This document shows positions 1 to 6,903 of a stretch of 16,200 nt of DNA, one piece after another. The translations under genes and the position numbers were made by a program. Source of the DNA: Desulfovibrio sp. Dsv1 (lineage in GTDB: Bacteria > Desulfobacterota > Desulfovibrionia > Desulfovibrionales > Desulfovibrionaceae); assembly GCA_000403945.1 (NCBI GenBank), contig APFI01000316.1, positions 1 to 16,200 on the forward strand, in the 5' to 3' direction. The notes below the pieces were generated by a model. The model ran no database searches and was not told where the DNA came from. It saw only the letters and a list, made by a program, of their open reading frames with translations. The first letter of the stretch is position 1, and every line of letters starts with the position of its first letter.

Positions 1-2
1 GC

Positions 3-38
3 GAAGAGATCATCGCCAACACCGAACTGATTCTCTAG
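3..38 (+). CDS. 3' end of an upstream coding region (partial)
   Basis: The first bases read in frame as EEIIANTELIL followed by a TAG at 36-38. The short peptide has normal codon use for this genome, and the next gene starts about 110 bases later, so it is probably the C-terminus of a gene cut by the window edge. Only 11 residues are visible, so no product can be named. The other two forward frames reach stops or open sequence without a better reading. Confidence 0.4.
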   Translation, partial: EEIIANTELIL

Positions 39-146
39 GGCTGTTTCAGCATGAAAAGGCGGCTGGCAGGGCCTGACATCGCCCTGTCATCCGCCCGGAC
101 AAGGTTGACCCGCACCACAACCGGGTACTCCGAGGAACGCCAAGGC

Positions 147-698
147 ATGTCCACAAGCACGCTGCTTTTCAATCTGCTGGCCGGAGCGCTGGGCGCTGTC
201 GCGGTCTGGCTGCTGGTTCGCGCCCTTTGCGCGCGCTTCGCCGCCGGACGCGCGCGTCCCGGTTGCGGTCCGAACCCGTCCACGGCCCAGGCGAACCTGA
301 ACGGTCAACCGGGCGGCCAGAAAGATGAAGCGGAAGACGGCCGGATGGAAAGCACGCCCGAAGCCGTCGCGGCTGTATACCGGCGCGCGCTGCTGCGCCG
401 CCTCGGCGGCCTGCTGCTCTGCCTGGCGGCTTTCGGCGCATGGCTGTCAGGCACCCACTGGCTTGTGGGCCTGTTCCTGGCCGGAGTCGGTTGCCTGCTG
501 CAATACCTTGCTTACCGTCTGCGCACCTGCTATGCTTTATCCATAGCCCGGCAAAAACAGGCTGAAACGGCGCGGGCCATTGGGAACGTTTCGGCAGGCG
601 ACGACGAACGGGAAAAAATACTGTCTGGCCATGAGAATGCGCGCCTTTCGGACAAAGGCTCTCCGGAGCTGCTTCATATCATGGGGAAAGGGTTATAG
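147..698 (+). CDS. small multi-pass membrane protein of unknown function
   Basis: 183-residue protein that I do not recognise. The start at 147 is chosen over an in-frame ATG at 51 because GAGGAA lies about 9 bases upstream of it and because a hydrophobic helix begins immediately (residues 5-27). Residues 30-70 are a polar Gly/Ala/Pro/Gln-rich linker. Two close hydrophobic segments follow (about 86-101 and 104-123), which would form a hairpin, and the tail 130-183 is charged and probably soluble. No enzyme motif is visible. It stops with TAG 85 bases before the substrate-binding protein gene, on the same strand, with no terminator between, so co-transcription is possible. It could be an accessory membrane protein of the upstream operon. 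Confidence 0.6.
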   Translation: MSTSTLLFNLLAGALGAVAVWLLVRALCARFAAGRARPGCGPNPSTAQANLNGQPGGQKDEAEDGRMESTPEAVAAVYRRALLRRLGGLLLCLAAFGAWLSGTHWLVGLFLAGVGCLLQYLAYRLRTCYALSIARQKQAETARAIGNVSAGDDEREKILSGHENARLSDKGSPELLHIMGKGL

Positions 699-777
699 CC
701 GTAGCCGTAGACGGCTCCATGTCCGGCTTTGTACGGAGTGCGCTTATGCGTGACGAACCGGACGTAACCGTTATTCT

Positions 778-782
778 GGAGG
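778..782 (+). promoter_or_regulatory. ribosome binding site that decides the start of the ABC binding protein
   Basis: GGAGG lies 6 bases before the ATG at 789 and directly abuts the in-frame ATG at 783. The spacing fits initiation at 789 (MLKKW) and not at 783, which would add only Met-Ser. Confidence 0.7.
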
Positions 783-788
783 ATGAGT

Positions 789-1868
789 ATGTTGAAAAAA
801 TGGATTGCCCTGGCGATGGCCGCCGTGTTCGTCCTGAGCCTCTCCGGCACCGCCGTGGCCACCGGCAAACCGGTGAAAGTGCCCACCGCCTGGATGGACG
901 AGCATGAAACCTTCCTGATGTGGTATGCCAAGGAAAAAGGCTGGGACAAGGATGCCGGTCTGGACGTTGAAATCAAATACTTCAACTCCGGCGCCGATAT
1001 TCTGAACGCGCTGCCGTCCGGCGAATGGGTTTTCTCGGGCATGGGCGCCGTGCCTGCCATGCTGGGCAACCTGCGTTACGACACCATCATCATCGGCAAC
1101 GGCAACGACGAATCCATGACCAACGGCGTGGTGGTCCGCAAGGACAGCCCCATCGCCAAGGTCAAGGGCTGGAACAAAGACTATCCTGACGTGATGGGCA
1201 GCCCCGAGACCGTGAAGGGCAAGACCTTCCTGGTCACCACCGTGAGCTCCGCCCACTACGCCCTGTCTTCCTGGCTGAACGTCCTGGGCCTTAAGGACAG
1301 CGACGTGGTCATCAAGAACATGGATCAGGCCCAGGCTGTGGGCGCGTTTGAAAACAACATTGGCGACGGCGTGGCCCTGTGGGCCCCGCACCTCTTCCTG
1401 GCCATGGACAAGGGCGGCGTTCTGGCCGCCGATCTCAAGATGTGCAAAAAGGGCAACCCCATCGTGCTGATCGCCGATGCCAAGTACGCCAACAGCCATC
1501 CGGAGATCACCGCCAAGTTCCTGGGTGTCTATCTGCGCGCCGTGAACATGCTCCAGAAAGAAAGCGCCGAGAGCCTGGTACCCGAATACCGCCGCTTCTT
1601 CCTGGAGTGGGCCGGCAAGGACTATGCCGAGGATCTGGCCCTGAAGGACATCCAGAAGCACCCCGTGTACAACCTGGAAGAACAGCTGGTCATGTTTGAC
1701 GACGGCAATGGTCAGAGCCAAGCCCAGAAGTGGCAGGGTGAAATCGCCGGATTCTTTACCACTGTGGGCCGCATCACTCCCGAAGAAGCCAAGAAGGTTC
1801 AGGACGGCAAGTACGCTACCAGCAAGTTCCTGAAGATGGTCCAGTCCCCCATCCCTTCATACAAGTAA
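789..1868 (+). CDS. NitT/TauT-type ABC transporter substrate-binding protein
   Basis: 359-residue periplasmic binding protein for an ABC importer of the nitrate/sulfonate/taurine/bicarbonate class (SsuA/TauA/NMT1-like). Residues 1-24 form a signal peptide: a KK start, a hydrophobic core and an AVA cleavage site. The mature part begins with the typical pattern of this fold, with a WYAKEKGWDKDAGLDVEIKY-like stretch (a ligand-binding lobe followed by 'aGLdVe'), a 'SGMGAVPAML' loop, and a second lobe opening at 'VKGKTFLVTT'. The ligand cannot be read from the sequence; sulfonates, nitrate, taurine, amines or thiamine precursors are all possible in this family. No permease or ATPase follows it. 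A strong terminator lies just after the stop, so its partners must be upstream, outside the window, or elsewhere. Codon use is highly regular, suggesting good expression. Confidence 0.85.
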   Translation: MLKKWIALAMAAVFVLSLSGTAVATGKPVKVPTAWMDEHETFLMWYAKEKGWDKDAGLDVEIKYFNSGADILNALPSGEWVFSGMGAVPAMLGNLRYDTIIIGNGNDESMTNGVVVRKDSPIAKVKGWNKDYPDVMGSPETVKGKTFLVTTVSSAHYALSSWLNVLGLKDSDVVIKNMDQAQAVGAFENNIGDGVALWAPHLFLAMDKGGVLAADLKMCKKGNPIVLIADAKYANSHPEITAKFLGVYLRAVNMLQKESAESLVPEYRRFFLEWAGKDYAEDLALKDIQKHPVYNLEEQLVMFDDGNGQSQAQKWQGEIAGFFTTVGRITPEEAKKVQDGKYATSKFLKMVQSPIPSYK

Positions 1869-1904
1869 ACTGAAACGCCGCATCCGCTCCGGCGGGTGAG
1901 GCAA

Positions 1905-1942
1905 GGGCCTTTCTTCCCCGGAGGAAGGGCCCGCTTTTTTTT
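1905..1942 (+). terminator. strong intrinsic terminator of the binding-protein gene
   Basis: A hairpin of about 12 base pairs with two G-T pairs (arms 1905-1917 and 1920-1932) has a tight loop and is followed by GC and eight T residues (1935-1942). It lies 36 bases after the stop codon. Confidence 0.9.
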
Positions 1943-2439
1943 GCCTGCAAAGCGGCGCGAGACGGGCCAGGCGGTGTTTACGCGAGTTTTCAAGAATTAT
2001 TACCACAGTAATATTCCGCACAACAGGAACAGCGAGAATCAACGCGGATACGATAAAGGGATCCACCGTGTCCACCACATGGCGGAAAACGCCTTTTTAC
2101 ACCTCGGGCAATGGCGCGGGCTCGCAGCCAGAGACGCAAAAGCGCCCGCATCCTTTGTCGCGGATGTTCAAAATCAGCATTGTCCTGTGGTTGAAAGCGT
2201 TAGCATGAACTTGCGCGGACACCGCTTAGAACACGTGCTGCAACTGGATGCGGCTTACGTCAATCATGCGGAAGACCTGGACGGCCAGGGCCATATGGCC
2301 TGCCCGCCGGACGGCGGACGTAAAAGACACATACAGGCTAAAAGCGGGCGTCATGCGCCGTCTCCGGGAGATTTAAGCGTCGGCGCCGCTGTGGGGCGGC
2401 GTCCAACACACGGACGCAGGCAACACTTCATGTGCCCTT
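1943..2439. other. about 500 bases without an identifiable gene; probable decay zone
   Basis: Base composition is visibly less GC-rich than the flanking genes. One forward frame stays open (1896-2462), but its peptide starts inside the terminator, is rich in His/Arg/Gln, has no Shine-Dalgarno sequence and resembles no family I know. Other frames show short hydrophobic scraps only, for example around 2161-2206. I find no RNA gene. A perfect 6-4-6 inverted repeat (TATTAC-caca-GTAATA) lies at 1998-2013. Because it abuts a clear pseudogene, the likeliest reading is eroded sequence of an adjoining gene plus its control region. Confidence 0.4.
1998..2013. repeat. short perfect inverted repeat, possible old operator
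   Basis: TATTAC, a 4-base spacer and GTAATA form a perfect dyad in the AT-richest part of this non-coding stretch, upstream of the napH-like remnant. Its right half shares CAGTAAT with the palindrome in the perR promoter (6334-6348), which is suggestive but could be chance. No clear promoter hexamers can be assigned next to it. Confidence 0.25.
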
Positions 2440-3202
2440 GTGATGTTGCGTCCAGGTCCTGACCGGGTTACAGTATTCCGCCCGTTCCCTTGGCTTAACG
2501 CCCTGGGCGTTCAGTGGGCCAGCGGCAGCCTGTTCGCCCTGAACCTCAAGGGTGTGCCTTTCGCCGATCCCGTGGACGTCCCGCAGGTGACCGCCGGAGG
2601 TTTCGCGCCCGCAGTCCGCCTTTTGGCCGGGGCCGCGCTGTTTCTGGTGCCGGCGCTGCTGCTGGACCGTGTGTTCCGCGGATGGATATGCCCCTGCGGC
2701 CTGTTTTCAGAGTTGCTCCGCGGCCTGCGGCGGCGCGCGGCCGATACAAGGCCGGAAAGCGGCCCTGTATAGCGGGACAGGGTCTTTCTGATCAGGGCCG
2801 GCATCGTGCCGCCGAGCCTTGCGGGTGCGGTCGCTCCGGGCTTTCCCCCTGCTGAGCCGGATAATCCATGCCCGGCGAGCTTTCGCCGGTTCCTTTGGCC
2901 GTCTGGCAGAAAGCGGGCCGCCCCGCTGCGGCGGCCCTGCCGGTTCCGCTGCTTTAGGCTCTGGCTCTGCCGGGAACGTTGCTGGCGGTGGATGCCTTCA
3001 GCGACAAACGCTTCCGGCGCCGGTATATCCGCCCTCAGTCCGTGCCGCCGGGCCTGCGTGTGCGCCGGATCTCAATCCGCGCCAGCCTGGCGGCCCGTCC
3101 CGGCGGGATTGCGTAACGTGCGGCACAAGCCGGGAGACAGCGGGATCGGATCATGGCCTTTCCTTTCAGCCGGCGCGCGTGCCGCCGGTCGACCTCTTAT
3201 AA
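2440..3202 (+). pseudogene. degraded NapH-type 4Fe-4S membrane protein (quinol dehydrogenase family)
   Basis: Remains of a polytopic ferredoxin of the NapH family, which passes electrons from quinol towards periplasmic reductases. Frame 1 from 2440 gives the N-terminal half, with the WLNALG, 'GVPFADP' and 'GWICPCGLFSELL' regions that match NapH's 'VPLTDP' and 'CSWVCP' segments. This frame has a TAG at 2770-2772, then resumes with VFLIRAGIV. The match moves to frame 2 at about 2840 (PLLSRI), and to frame 3 from about 2865 (PGELSPVPLAVWQ, TAG at 2955-2957, LLAVDAFSDKRF). It returns to frame 2 near 3065 for RRDCVTCG and ends at TAA 3200-3202. The total span, about 254 codons, is close to an intact family member. 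Expected Cys positions at 2677, 3018 and 3030 read Arg (CGC), and the last cluster motif lacks its later cysteines. Frameshifts, stops and lost ligands make function very unlikely. Confidence 0.75.
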
Positions 3203-3215
3203 AAAGGAACGTGGT

Positions 3216-4838
3216 ATGGGTATCGGGCAGTGGTCGCATGAGGAGTTTATGGCGGAAGTGCTCAAGTTCCACGGACACGCGGCCCCCGGCGTGATTATCG
3301 GCGGCTATATGGTGGAGAAAGCCCGGCGCGCCCTGCCGGAAGGCATTCTTTTCGATGCCGTTTCCGAAACCGTGCAATGCCTGCCCGACGCCGTGCAGAT
3401 GCTCACGCCCTGCACTGTGGGCAACGGATGGCTGCGCATTTTCAATTTCGGCATCTACGCGCTTTCGCTCTACGACAAATATACGGGCGAAGGCGTGCGG
3501 GTACGCCTGGATGTGGACAAGCTGGACCGCTGGCCGCACACCCGTATCTGGCTGCTCAAGGAAAAACCCAAATCCGAGCAGGAACCGGAACTGTTGCGCG
3601 CGGAAATGGCCGAATCGGCCATGGACATGCTCAGCCTGGGCAATATCCGGATCAGGCCGGAACTGCTGCGGCGCAAAGGCAAGGGGGCCGTCGTGCGCTG
3701 TCCCCTCTGCGGGGAATGGTATCCGGCGGCTTTCGGCAGGATCTGCCGCTCCTGCCAGGGCGACAGCCCCTATGAGCGGGGGCCCGGCCTGGCCTTTCAC
3801 GAGCCGCAATTGACGGCGGTGCCTGTGGAGCGGGCCGTGGGGCAGCACGCCCTGCACGACATGACCAGGATCGTGCCGCGGCAGTTCAAAGGCGCGGCCT
3901 TCACAGCCGGGCAAAGTCTCGATGCGGGCGATATCTGCCGTTTACAGCAGATGGGGCGCTTTCGGGTCTATACCGAGGAGGCCGCCGGGGACAATCCGGA
4001 CTTTGTGCATGAGGACGCGGCGGCCAGGGCCTTTGCCGGACTCATGCCCGGCGAGGGCGTCGTGCCGCGGGGCGAGCCGCGCGAGGGCAAGATCAGTTTT
4101 TGTGCCGATCTCGACGGGCTTTTCGAGGTGGACCGGGAGCGCCTTACGGCCTTCAACCTGCTGCCCGATGTGATGTGCGCCACGCGCCACAGCATGAGCG
4201 TGGTTCGCAAAGGCGCGCGCCTGGCGGGCAGCCGGGCCATTCCTCTGTTCCTGCCGCGTCCGGTCTTTCTCACGGCCATGAATCTGCTGGACGACGGCCC
4301 GTTGTTCCGGGTGCGGCCCATGCGCAAGGCCAGGGTCGGCACGCTGGTCACGGGCACGGAGGTATTTCAGGGCCTGATTCATGACCGCTTCGCCCCCATC
4401 ATCCGCCAGAAGGCCGAAAATCTGGGCTGTACTGTGGTGGGCGAGCGTGTGGCGCCGGACGACGCCCCGGCCATCTGCACGGCCCTCGCGCAGTTGCTGG
4501 ATCTGGGCGCGGATCTGATCGTCACCACAGCCGGATTGTCCGTGGACCCGGATGACGTGACCCGAAAGGCGCTGCTGGACGCCGGTCTGGCGGATATGCT
4601 CTTCGGCCTGCCCGCGCTGCCCGGCGCCATGACCCTGCTGGGCCGTCTCGGCGACGCTCAGGTACTGGGCGTTCCCGCCTGCGCCCTGTTCTACAAAACC
4701 ACGGCTCTGGATCTGATGCTGCCGCGCCTGCTCGCCAATATCACCATGAGCCGGGCCGACTTGGCCTCGCTGGGGCACGGCGGCCTCTGCCTGGAGTGCG
4801 AGAGCTGTGATTTTCCCAAATGCGCGTTCGGGCGCTAA
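3216..4838 (+). CDS. FmdE-domain, zinc-ribbon and molybdopterin-binding fusion protein
   Basis: 540 residues, with the start set by AAGGA about 10 bases upstream of ATG 3216 (an in-frame ATG at 3153 lies in the pseudogene tail). Residues 1-155 are an FmdE/FwdE-type domain with HGHAAPG at 19-25 and Cys55/Asp58/Cys66 (CLPDAVQMLTPCT), putative metal ligands. Residues 162-182 form a zinc ribbon, CPLC...CRSC (162, 165, 177, 180). Residues about 190-260 resemble the MoeA-like linker of molybdopterin-binding proteins (VPVERAVGQ, HDMTRIVP). Residues about 374-520 are a MoaB/Mog-type pterin-binding fold with VGTLVTGTEV and TTAGLSVDPDDVT. The C-terminus carries four cysteines, CLEC..C....C, at 525-536. 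A role in molybdenum or tungsten cofactor handling or enzyme maturation is inferred from the domains; the exact reaction is unknown. Relatives are often labelled FmdE or 'trehalose-binding' protein by automatic transfer. Confidence 0.85.
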   Translation: MGIGQWSHEEFMAEVLKFHGHAAPGVIIGGYMVEKARRALPEGILFDAVSETVQCLPDAVQMLTPCTVGNGWLRIFNFGIYALSLYDKYTGEGVRVRLDVDKLDRWPHTRIWLLKEKPKSEQEPELLRAEMAESAMDMLSLGNIRIRPELLRRKGKGAVVRCPLCGEWYPAAFGRICRSCQGDSPYERGPGLAFHEPQLTAVPVERAVGQHALHDMTRIVPRQFKGAAFTAGQSLDAGDICRLQQMGRFRVYTEEAAGDNPDFVHEDAAARAFAGLMPGEGVVPRGEPREGKISFCADLDGLFEVDRERLTAFNLLPDVMCATRHSMSVVRKGARLAGSRAIPLFLPRPVFLTAMNLLDDGPLFRVRPMRKARVGTLVTGTEVFQGLIHDRFAPIIRQKAENLGCTVVGERVAPDDAPAICTALAQLLDLGADLIVTTAGLSVDPDDVTRKALLDAGLADMLFGLPALPGAMTLLGRLGDAQVLGVPACALFYKTTALDLMLPRLLANITMSRADLASLGHGGLCLECESCDFPKCAFGR

Positions 4839-4845
4839 CCGCGGG

Positions 4846-4865
4846 GGAAAACGGCATTTTCCTTT
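4846..4865 (+). terminator. possible weak terminator after the FmdE fusion gene
   Basis: GGAAAA, a 5-base loop and TTTTCC form a short hairpin 8 bases after the stop codon, followed by only three T residues. It is weak, and read-through into the glycerate kinase gene is likely. Confidence 0.25.
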
Positions 4866-4949
4866 CCCGGGGCCGCAGTTGGCGGCGGCGCGCGACGGCG
4901 GTCCCGGCGGGAATATTGTGTATCCTGTTTTTGTCCGGGCGGGACATAT

Positions 4950-6263
4950 ATGGAACGGCAGCGTACAATACTGCGGCGTGTTTTGGACGCGGCCCTGGAG
5001 GCGGCAGCGCCGGATGGCGCGCTTTTGCGCCATTTGCGCCTTGACGGGCCGGACCGGGCCGGGCTTGTGGCCGACGGCCGCCGCCGGGTGCGGGTGCTGG
5101 GAGCGGGCAAGGGTGTCGCGCCCATGGCTCTGGCCCTGGAGGACATGCTGGGTCAGCGCATTGATGAGGGTTTCATTGTGGTCAAGTACGGCCACGGCCT
5201 GCCCCTGAAACGCATCCGGCAGGCCGAGGCCGGGCATCCCGTGCCGGACGCGTCCGGCGTGCGGGCCAGCGGGCACATGCTGGACATGGCCCGAACCTGC
5301 ACGGAACAGGATCTGCTGATCTGCCTGTTCACGGGCGGGGCCAGCGCCCTGACTCCCGCTCCCGCTCCGGGACTGGGTCTCGCGGACCTTCAGCAGACCA
5401 CGCAACTCCTGCTGGACTGCGGGGCTGCCATTCATGAGCTCAACGCCGTGCGCAAGCACCTGTCGGTCTTCAGCGGCGGGCAGCTGGCCCGCGCCGCCGG
5501 AGGAGCGTCCGTGCTCAGCGTTATCGTGTCCGACGTGGTCGGCGACCCCTTGGATGTCATCGCGTCCGGCCCCACCGCGCCGGACGCATCCAATTTTGCC
5601 GACTGCCGTGAAATACTTGGCCGTTTCGGTCTTGAAGGCAAGTTGCCCGCGCCCGTGCGGGAGTACCTGCGGGCCGGTTTGGCCGGGCGCGTGCCGGAAA
5701 CCCCCAAGCCGGGCGATCCGCTTTTCGGCCGGGTTCAGAACATTCTGGCGGCCACCAACCGTCAGGCCCTAGATGCCGCCGCTGGCGCCGCCGAAGCCTG
5801 CGGCTATATTCCCCGCGTGCTGACTGACCGCATGACGGGCGAGGCTCGGCAAAAAGCCGTGGAATTGACGCGCGAGGCCCTCCGCCGCGCCGAGAGCCCG
5901 GGGCCGGGCGGCAAGGGACTCTGCCTCCTGGCCGGAGGGGAAACCACAGTGACCATCCGGGGCAGGGGCAGGGGAGGCCGCAACCAAGAAATGGCTTTGG
6001 CCGCCGCTCTGGAACTGGAGGATCATCCGCATGTTTGCGCTCTTTTCGCGGGGACGGACGGCACGGACGGCCCCACGGACGCGGCGGGCGGCTTCGCCTT
6101 CAGCGACAGCGTGGCCAGGATGGGGGGACGCGCCGTCGCCGTCGCCCTGCTGGCCGAGAACGACAGCAACGCGGCGCTGGCGCTGAGCGGCGATCTGCTG
6201 ATGACCGGACCCACGCGCACCAATGTTATGGATCTGGCCGTGCTCTTGGTGGAGCGGCCCTGA
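4950..6263 (+). CDS. glycerate 2-kinase (DUF4147/MOFRL type)
   Basis: 437-residue protein, the normal length of the GckA/TtuD-type glycerate kinases that phosphorylate D-glycerate to 2-phosphoglycerate with ATP. The N-terminal DUF4147 domain (about 1-240) shows RVLGAGKGVAPMA, the FTGGASALTPAP glycine loop, the 'HELNAVRKHLSVFSGGQLA' helix and SDVVGDPLDVIASGPTAPD, all hallmarks. The C-terminal MOFRL domain shows LAGGETTVTIRG, GRNQEMALAAAL and FAGTDGTDGPTDAAGG. GGGCGGGA (4937-4944) sits just upstream of the ATG. It follows the FmdE fusion gene by 111 bases on the same strand and may share its transcript. In a sulfate reducer it would feed glycerate from serine or glyoxylate into lower glycolysis. 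Family identity is firm; the physiological substrate source is not. Confidence 0.92.
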   Translation: MERQRTILRRVLDAALEAAAPDGALLRHLRLDGPDRAGLVADGRRRVRVLGAGKGVAPMALALEDMLGQRIDEGFIVVKYGHGLPLKRIRQAEAGHPVPDASGVRASGHMLDMARTCTEQDLLICLFTGGASALTPAPAPGLGLADLQQTTQLLLDCGAAIHELNAVRKHLSVFSGGQLARAAGGASVLSVIVSDVVGDPLDVIASGPTAPDASNFADCREILGRFGLEGKLPAPVREYLRAGLAGRVPETPKPGDPLFGRVQNILAATNRQALDAAAGAAEACGYIPRVLTDRMTGEARQKAVELTREALRRAESPGPGGKGLCLLAGGETTVTIRGRGRGGRNQEMALAAALELEDHPHVCALFAGTDGTDGPTDAAGGFAFSDSVARMGGRAVAVALLAENDSNAALALSGDLLMTGPTRTNVMDLAVLLVERP

Positions 6264-6313
6264 GTGGGCCCGCCGCATTGCGGAAGAATTTTATGGAAGA
6301 TGGCGACCGGGAC

Positions 6314-6342
6314 TTGACAGTCCTCTCCGGTAACAGTAATTC
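6314..6342 (+). promoter_or_regulatory. sigma-70-type promoter of the perR gene
   Basis: TTGACA at 6314-6319, a 17-base spacer and TAATTC at 6337-6342 form a near-consensus promoter ending 22 bases before the perR ATG. The -10 element lies inside a perfect palindrome (6334-6348). Confidence 0.7.
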
Positions 6343-6348
6343 TTACTG
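6334..6348. promoter_or_regulatory. candidate PerR operator overlapping the -10 box
   Basis: CAGTAA-TTC-TTACTG is a perfect 6-3-6 inverted repeat, the size and symmetry of a Fur/PerR box (compare the 15-base 7-1-7 PerR box). It covers the -10 element of the perR promoter, so binding would block transcription. Autoregulation is the usual arrangement for PerR. Confidence 0.6.
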
Positions 6349-6364
6349 AATATGGAGGGCTGCT

Positions 6365-6772
6365 ATGGCTCAAAACCAGACAAGAATGACACGGCAACGC
6401 GCCGTGATTCTAGAAGAATTACGCAAAACCAAAAGCCATCCCACGGCCGATGAGCTCTATGGCATTGTGCGGGAGCGCCTGCCGCGCATCAGTTTGGGCA
6501 CCGTTTACCGCAATCTTGACTTCCTGGCTGACAGCGGCGAGATCCGCCGCCTGCAAGCGGCCGGTTCCACCAAACGCTTTGACGGGGATATTTCCTGGCA
6601 TCAGCATGTACGCTGCCTGCGTTGCGGACGCATCGGCGACGTGAGGCAGCCCCTGGCCGCTCCCACTGTGGAGGGCATCAAAGCGCAGGGCTTTTCCTCC
6701 ATCGTGGGATCGCGAATCGAATTTGACGGTATCTGCGATGAATGCGCGGGCCGCCAGGACGGCGCGCGGTAG
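6365..6772 (+). CDS. perR: peroxide-sensing Fur-family repressor PerR
   Basis: 135-residue Fur-family regulator. The winged-helix domain (about 1-70) contains MTRQRAVILEEL and the recognition segment 'SLGTVYRNLDFLADSGEIRRL'. Structural zinc cysteines are CLRC (84, 87) and CDEC (124, 127). The regulatory metal site aligns residue for residue with Bacillus PerR: His25 (H37), Asp73 (D85), His79 (H91), His81 (H93) and Asp92 (D104). Asp at the last position, instead of the Glu found in Fur, is the mark of PerR-type peroxide sensing by iron-catalysed histidine oxidation. GGAGGG at 6354-6359 is a good ribosome site. It has its own promoter with an overlapping palindrome and lies directly upstream of the bacterioferritin-rubredoxin operon, a likely target. 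Confidence 0.9.
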   Translation: MAQNQTRMTRQRAVILEELRKTKSHPTADELYGIVRERLPRISLGTVYRNLDFLADSGEIRRLQAAGSTKRFDGDISWHQHVRCLRCGRIGDVRQPLAAPTVEGIKAQGFSSIVGSRIEFDGICDECAGRQDGAR

Positions 6773-6804
6773 CCGTTTTCGGAACGGGCCGCGCTTTTCC
6801 GGCC

Positions 6805-6826
6805 GGGAAAAATTTTTTCCGGGGGC
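6805..6826 (+). terminator. possible terminator after perR
   Basis: CCGG, an A-rich run, a T-rich run and CCGG form a nearly perfect self-complementary block (CCGGGAAAAATTTTTTCCGG). An extra GGCCG/CGGCC stem overlaps its left end. The T run is inside the hairpin, not after it, so efficiency is uncertain. Confidence 0.35.
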
Positions 6827-6844
6827 TTGGCGGCGGCTTGTATT

Positions 6845-6880
6845 TTGTGTAAACAGATCCGGCATATGTATTTTGCATAT
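6845..6880 (+). promoter_or_regulatory. probable promoter region and dyad upstream of bacterioferritin
   Basis: The AT-rich stretch before the gene offers TTGTGT (6845-6850), an 18-base spacer and TATTTT (6869-6874). A dyad ATATG-N7-CATAT (6864-6880) overlaps the putative -10 element and could be a repressor site. It differs from the perR palindrome, so the regulator cannot be named. Confidence 0.4.
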
Positions 6881-6903
6881 TCAACCCGCCAAGGAGTAAT
6901 ATT

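Noticed and set aside
697..716. Hairpin AGCCGT/ACGGCT after the 147-698 gene
   Set aside because: The stem is only 6 bases with no T run after it. It is not a terminator, and no riboswitch pattern could be recognised.
771..1721. 316-codon open frame on the minus strand
   Set aside because: It is antisense to the substrate-binding protein and has the composition of a codon-bias shadow.
1896..2462. 188-codon open frame on the plus strand
   Set aside because: It begins inside the terminator hairpin, has no ribosome site, shows odd composition (His/Arg/Gln-rich) and runs over the decayed zone. There is no family resemblance, so it is more likely a chance frame.
3942..5459. 505-codon open frame on the minus strand
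   Set aside because: It lies antisense to two well-supported genes (FmdE fusion and glycerate kinase). Long antisense frames are expected in GC-rich DNA, and the peptide is His/Gln/Ala/Gly-rich with no domains.
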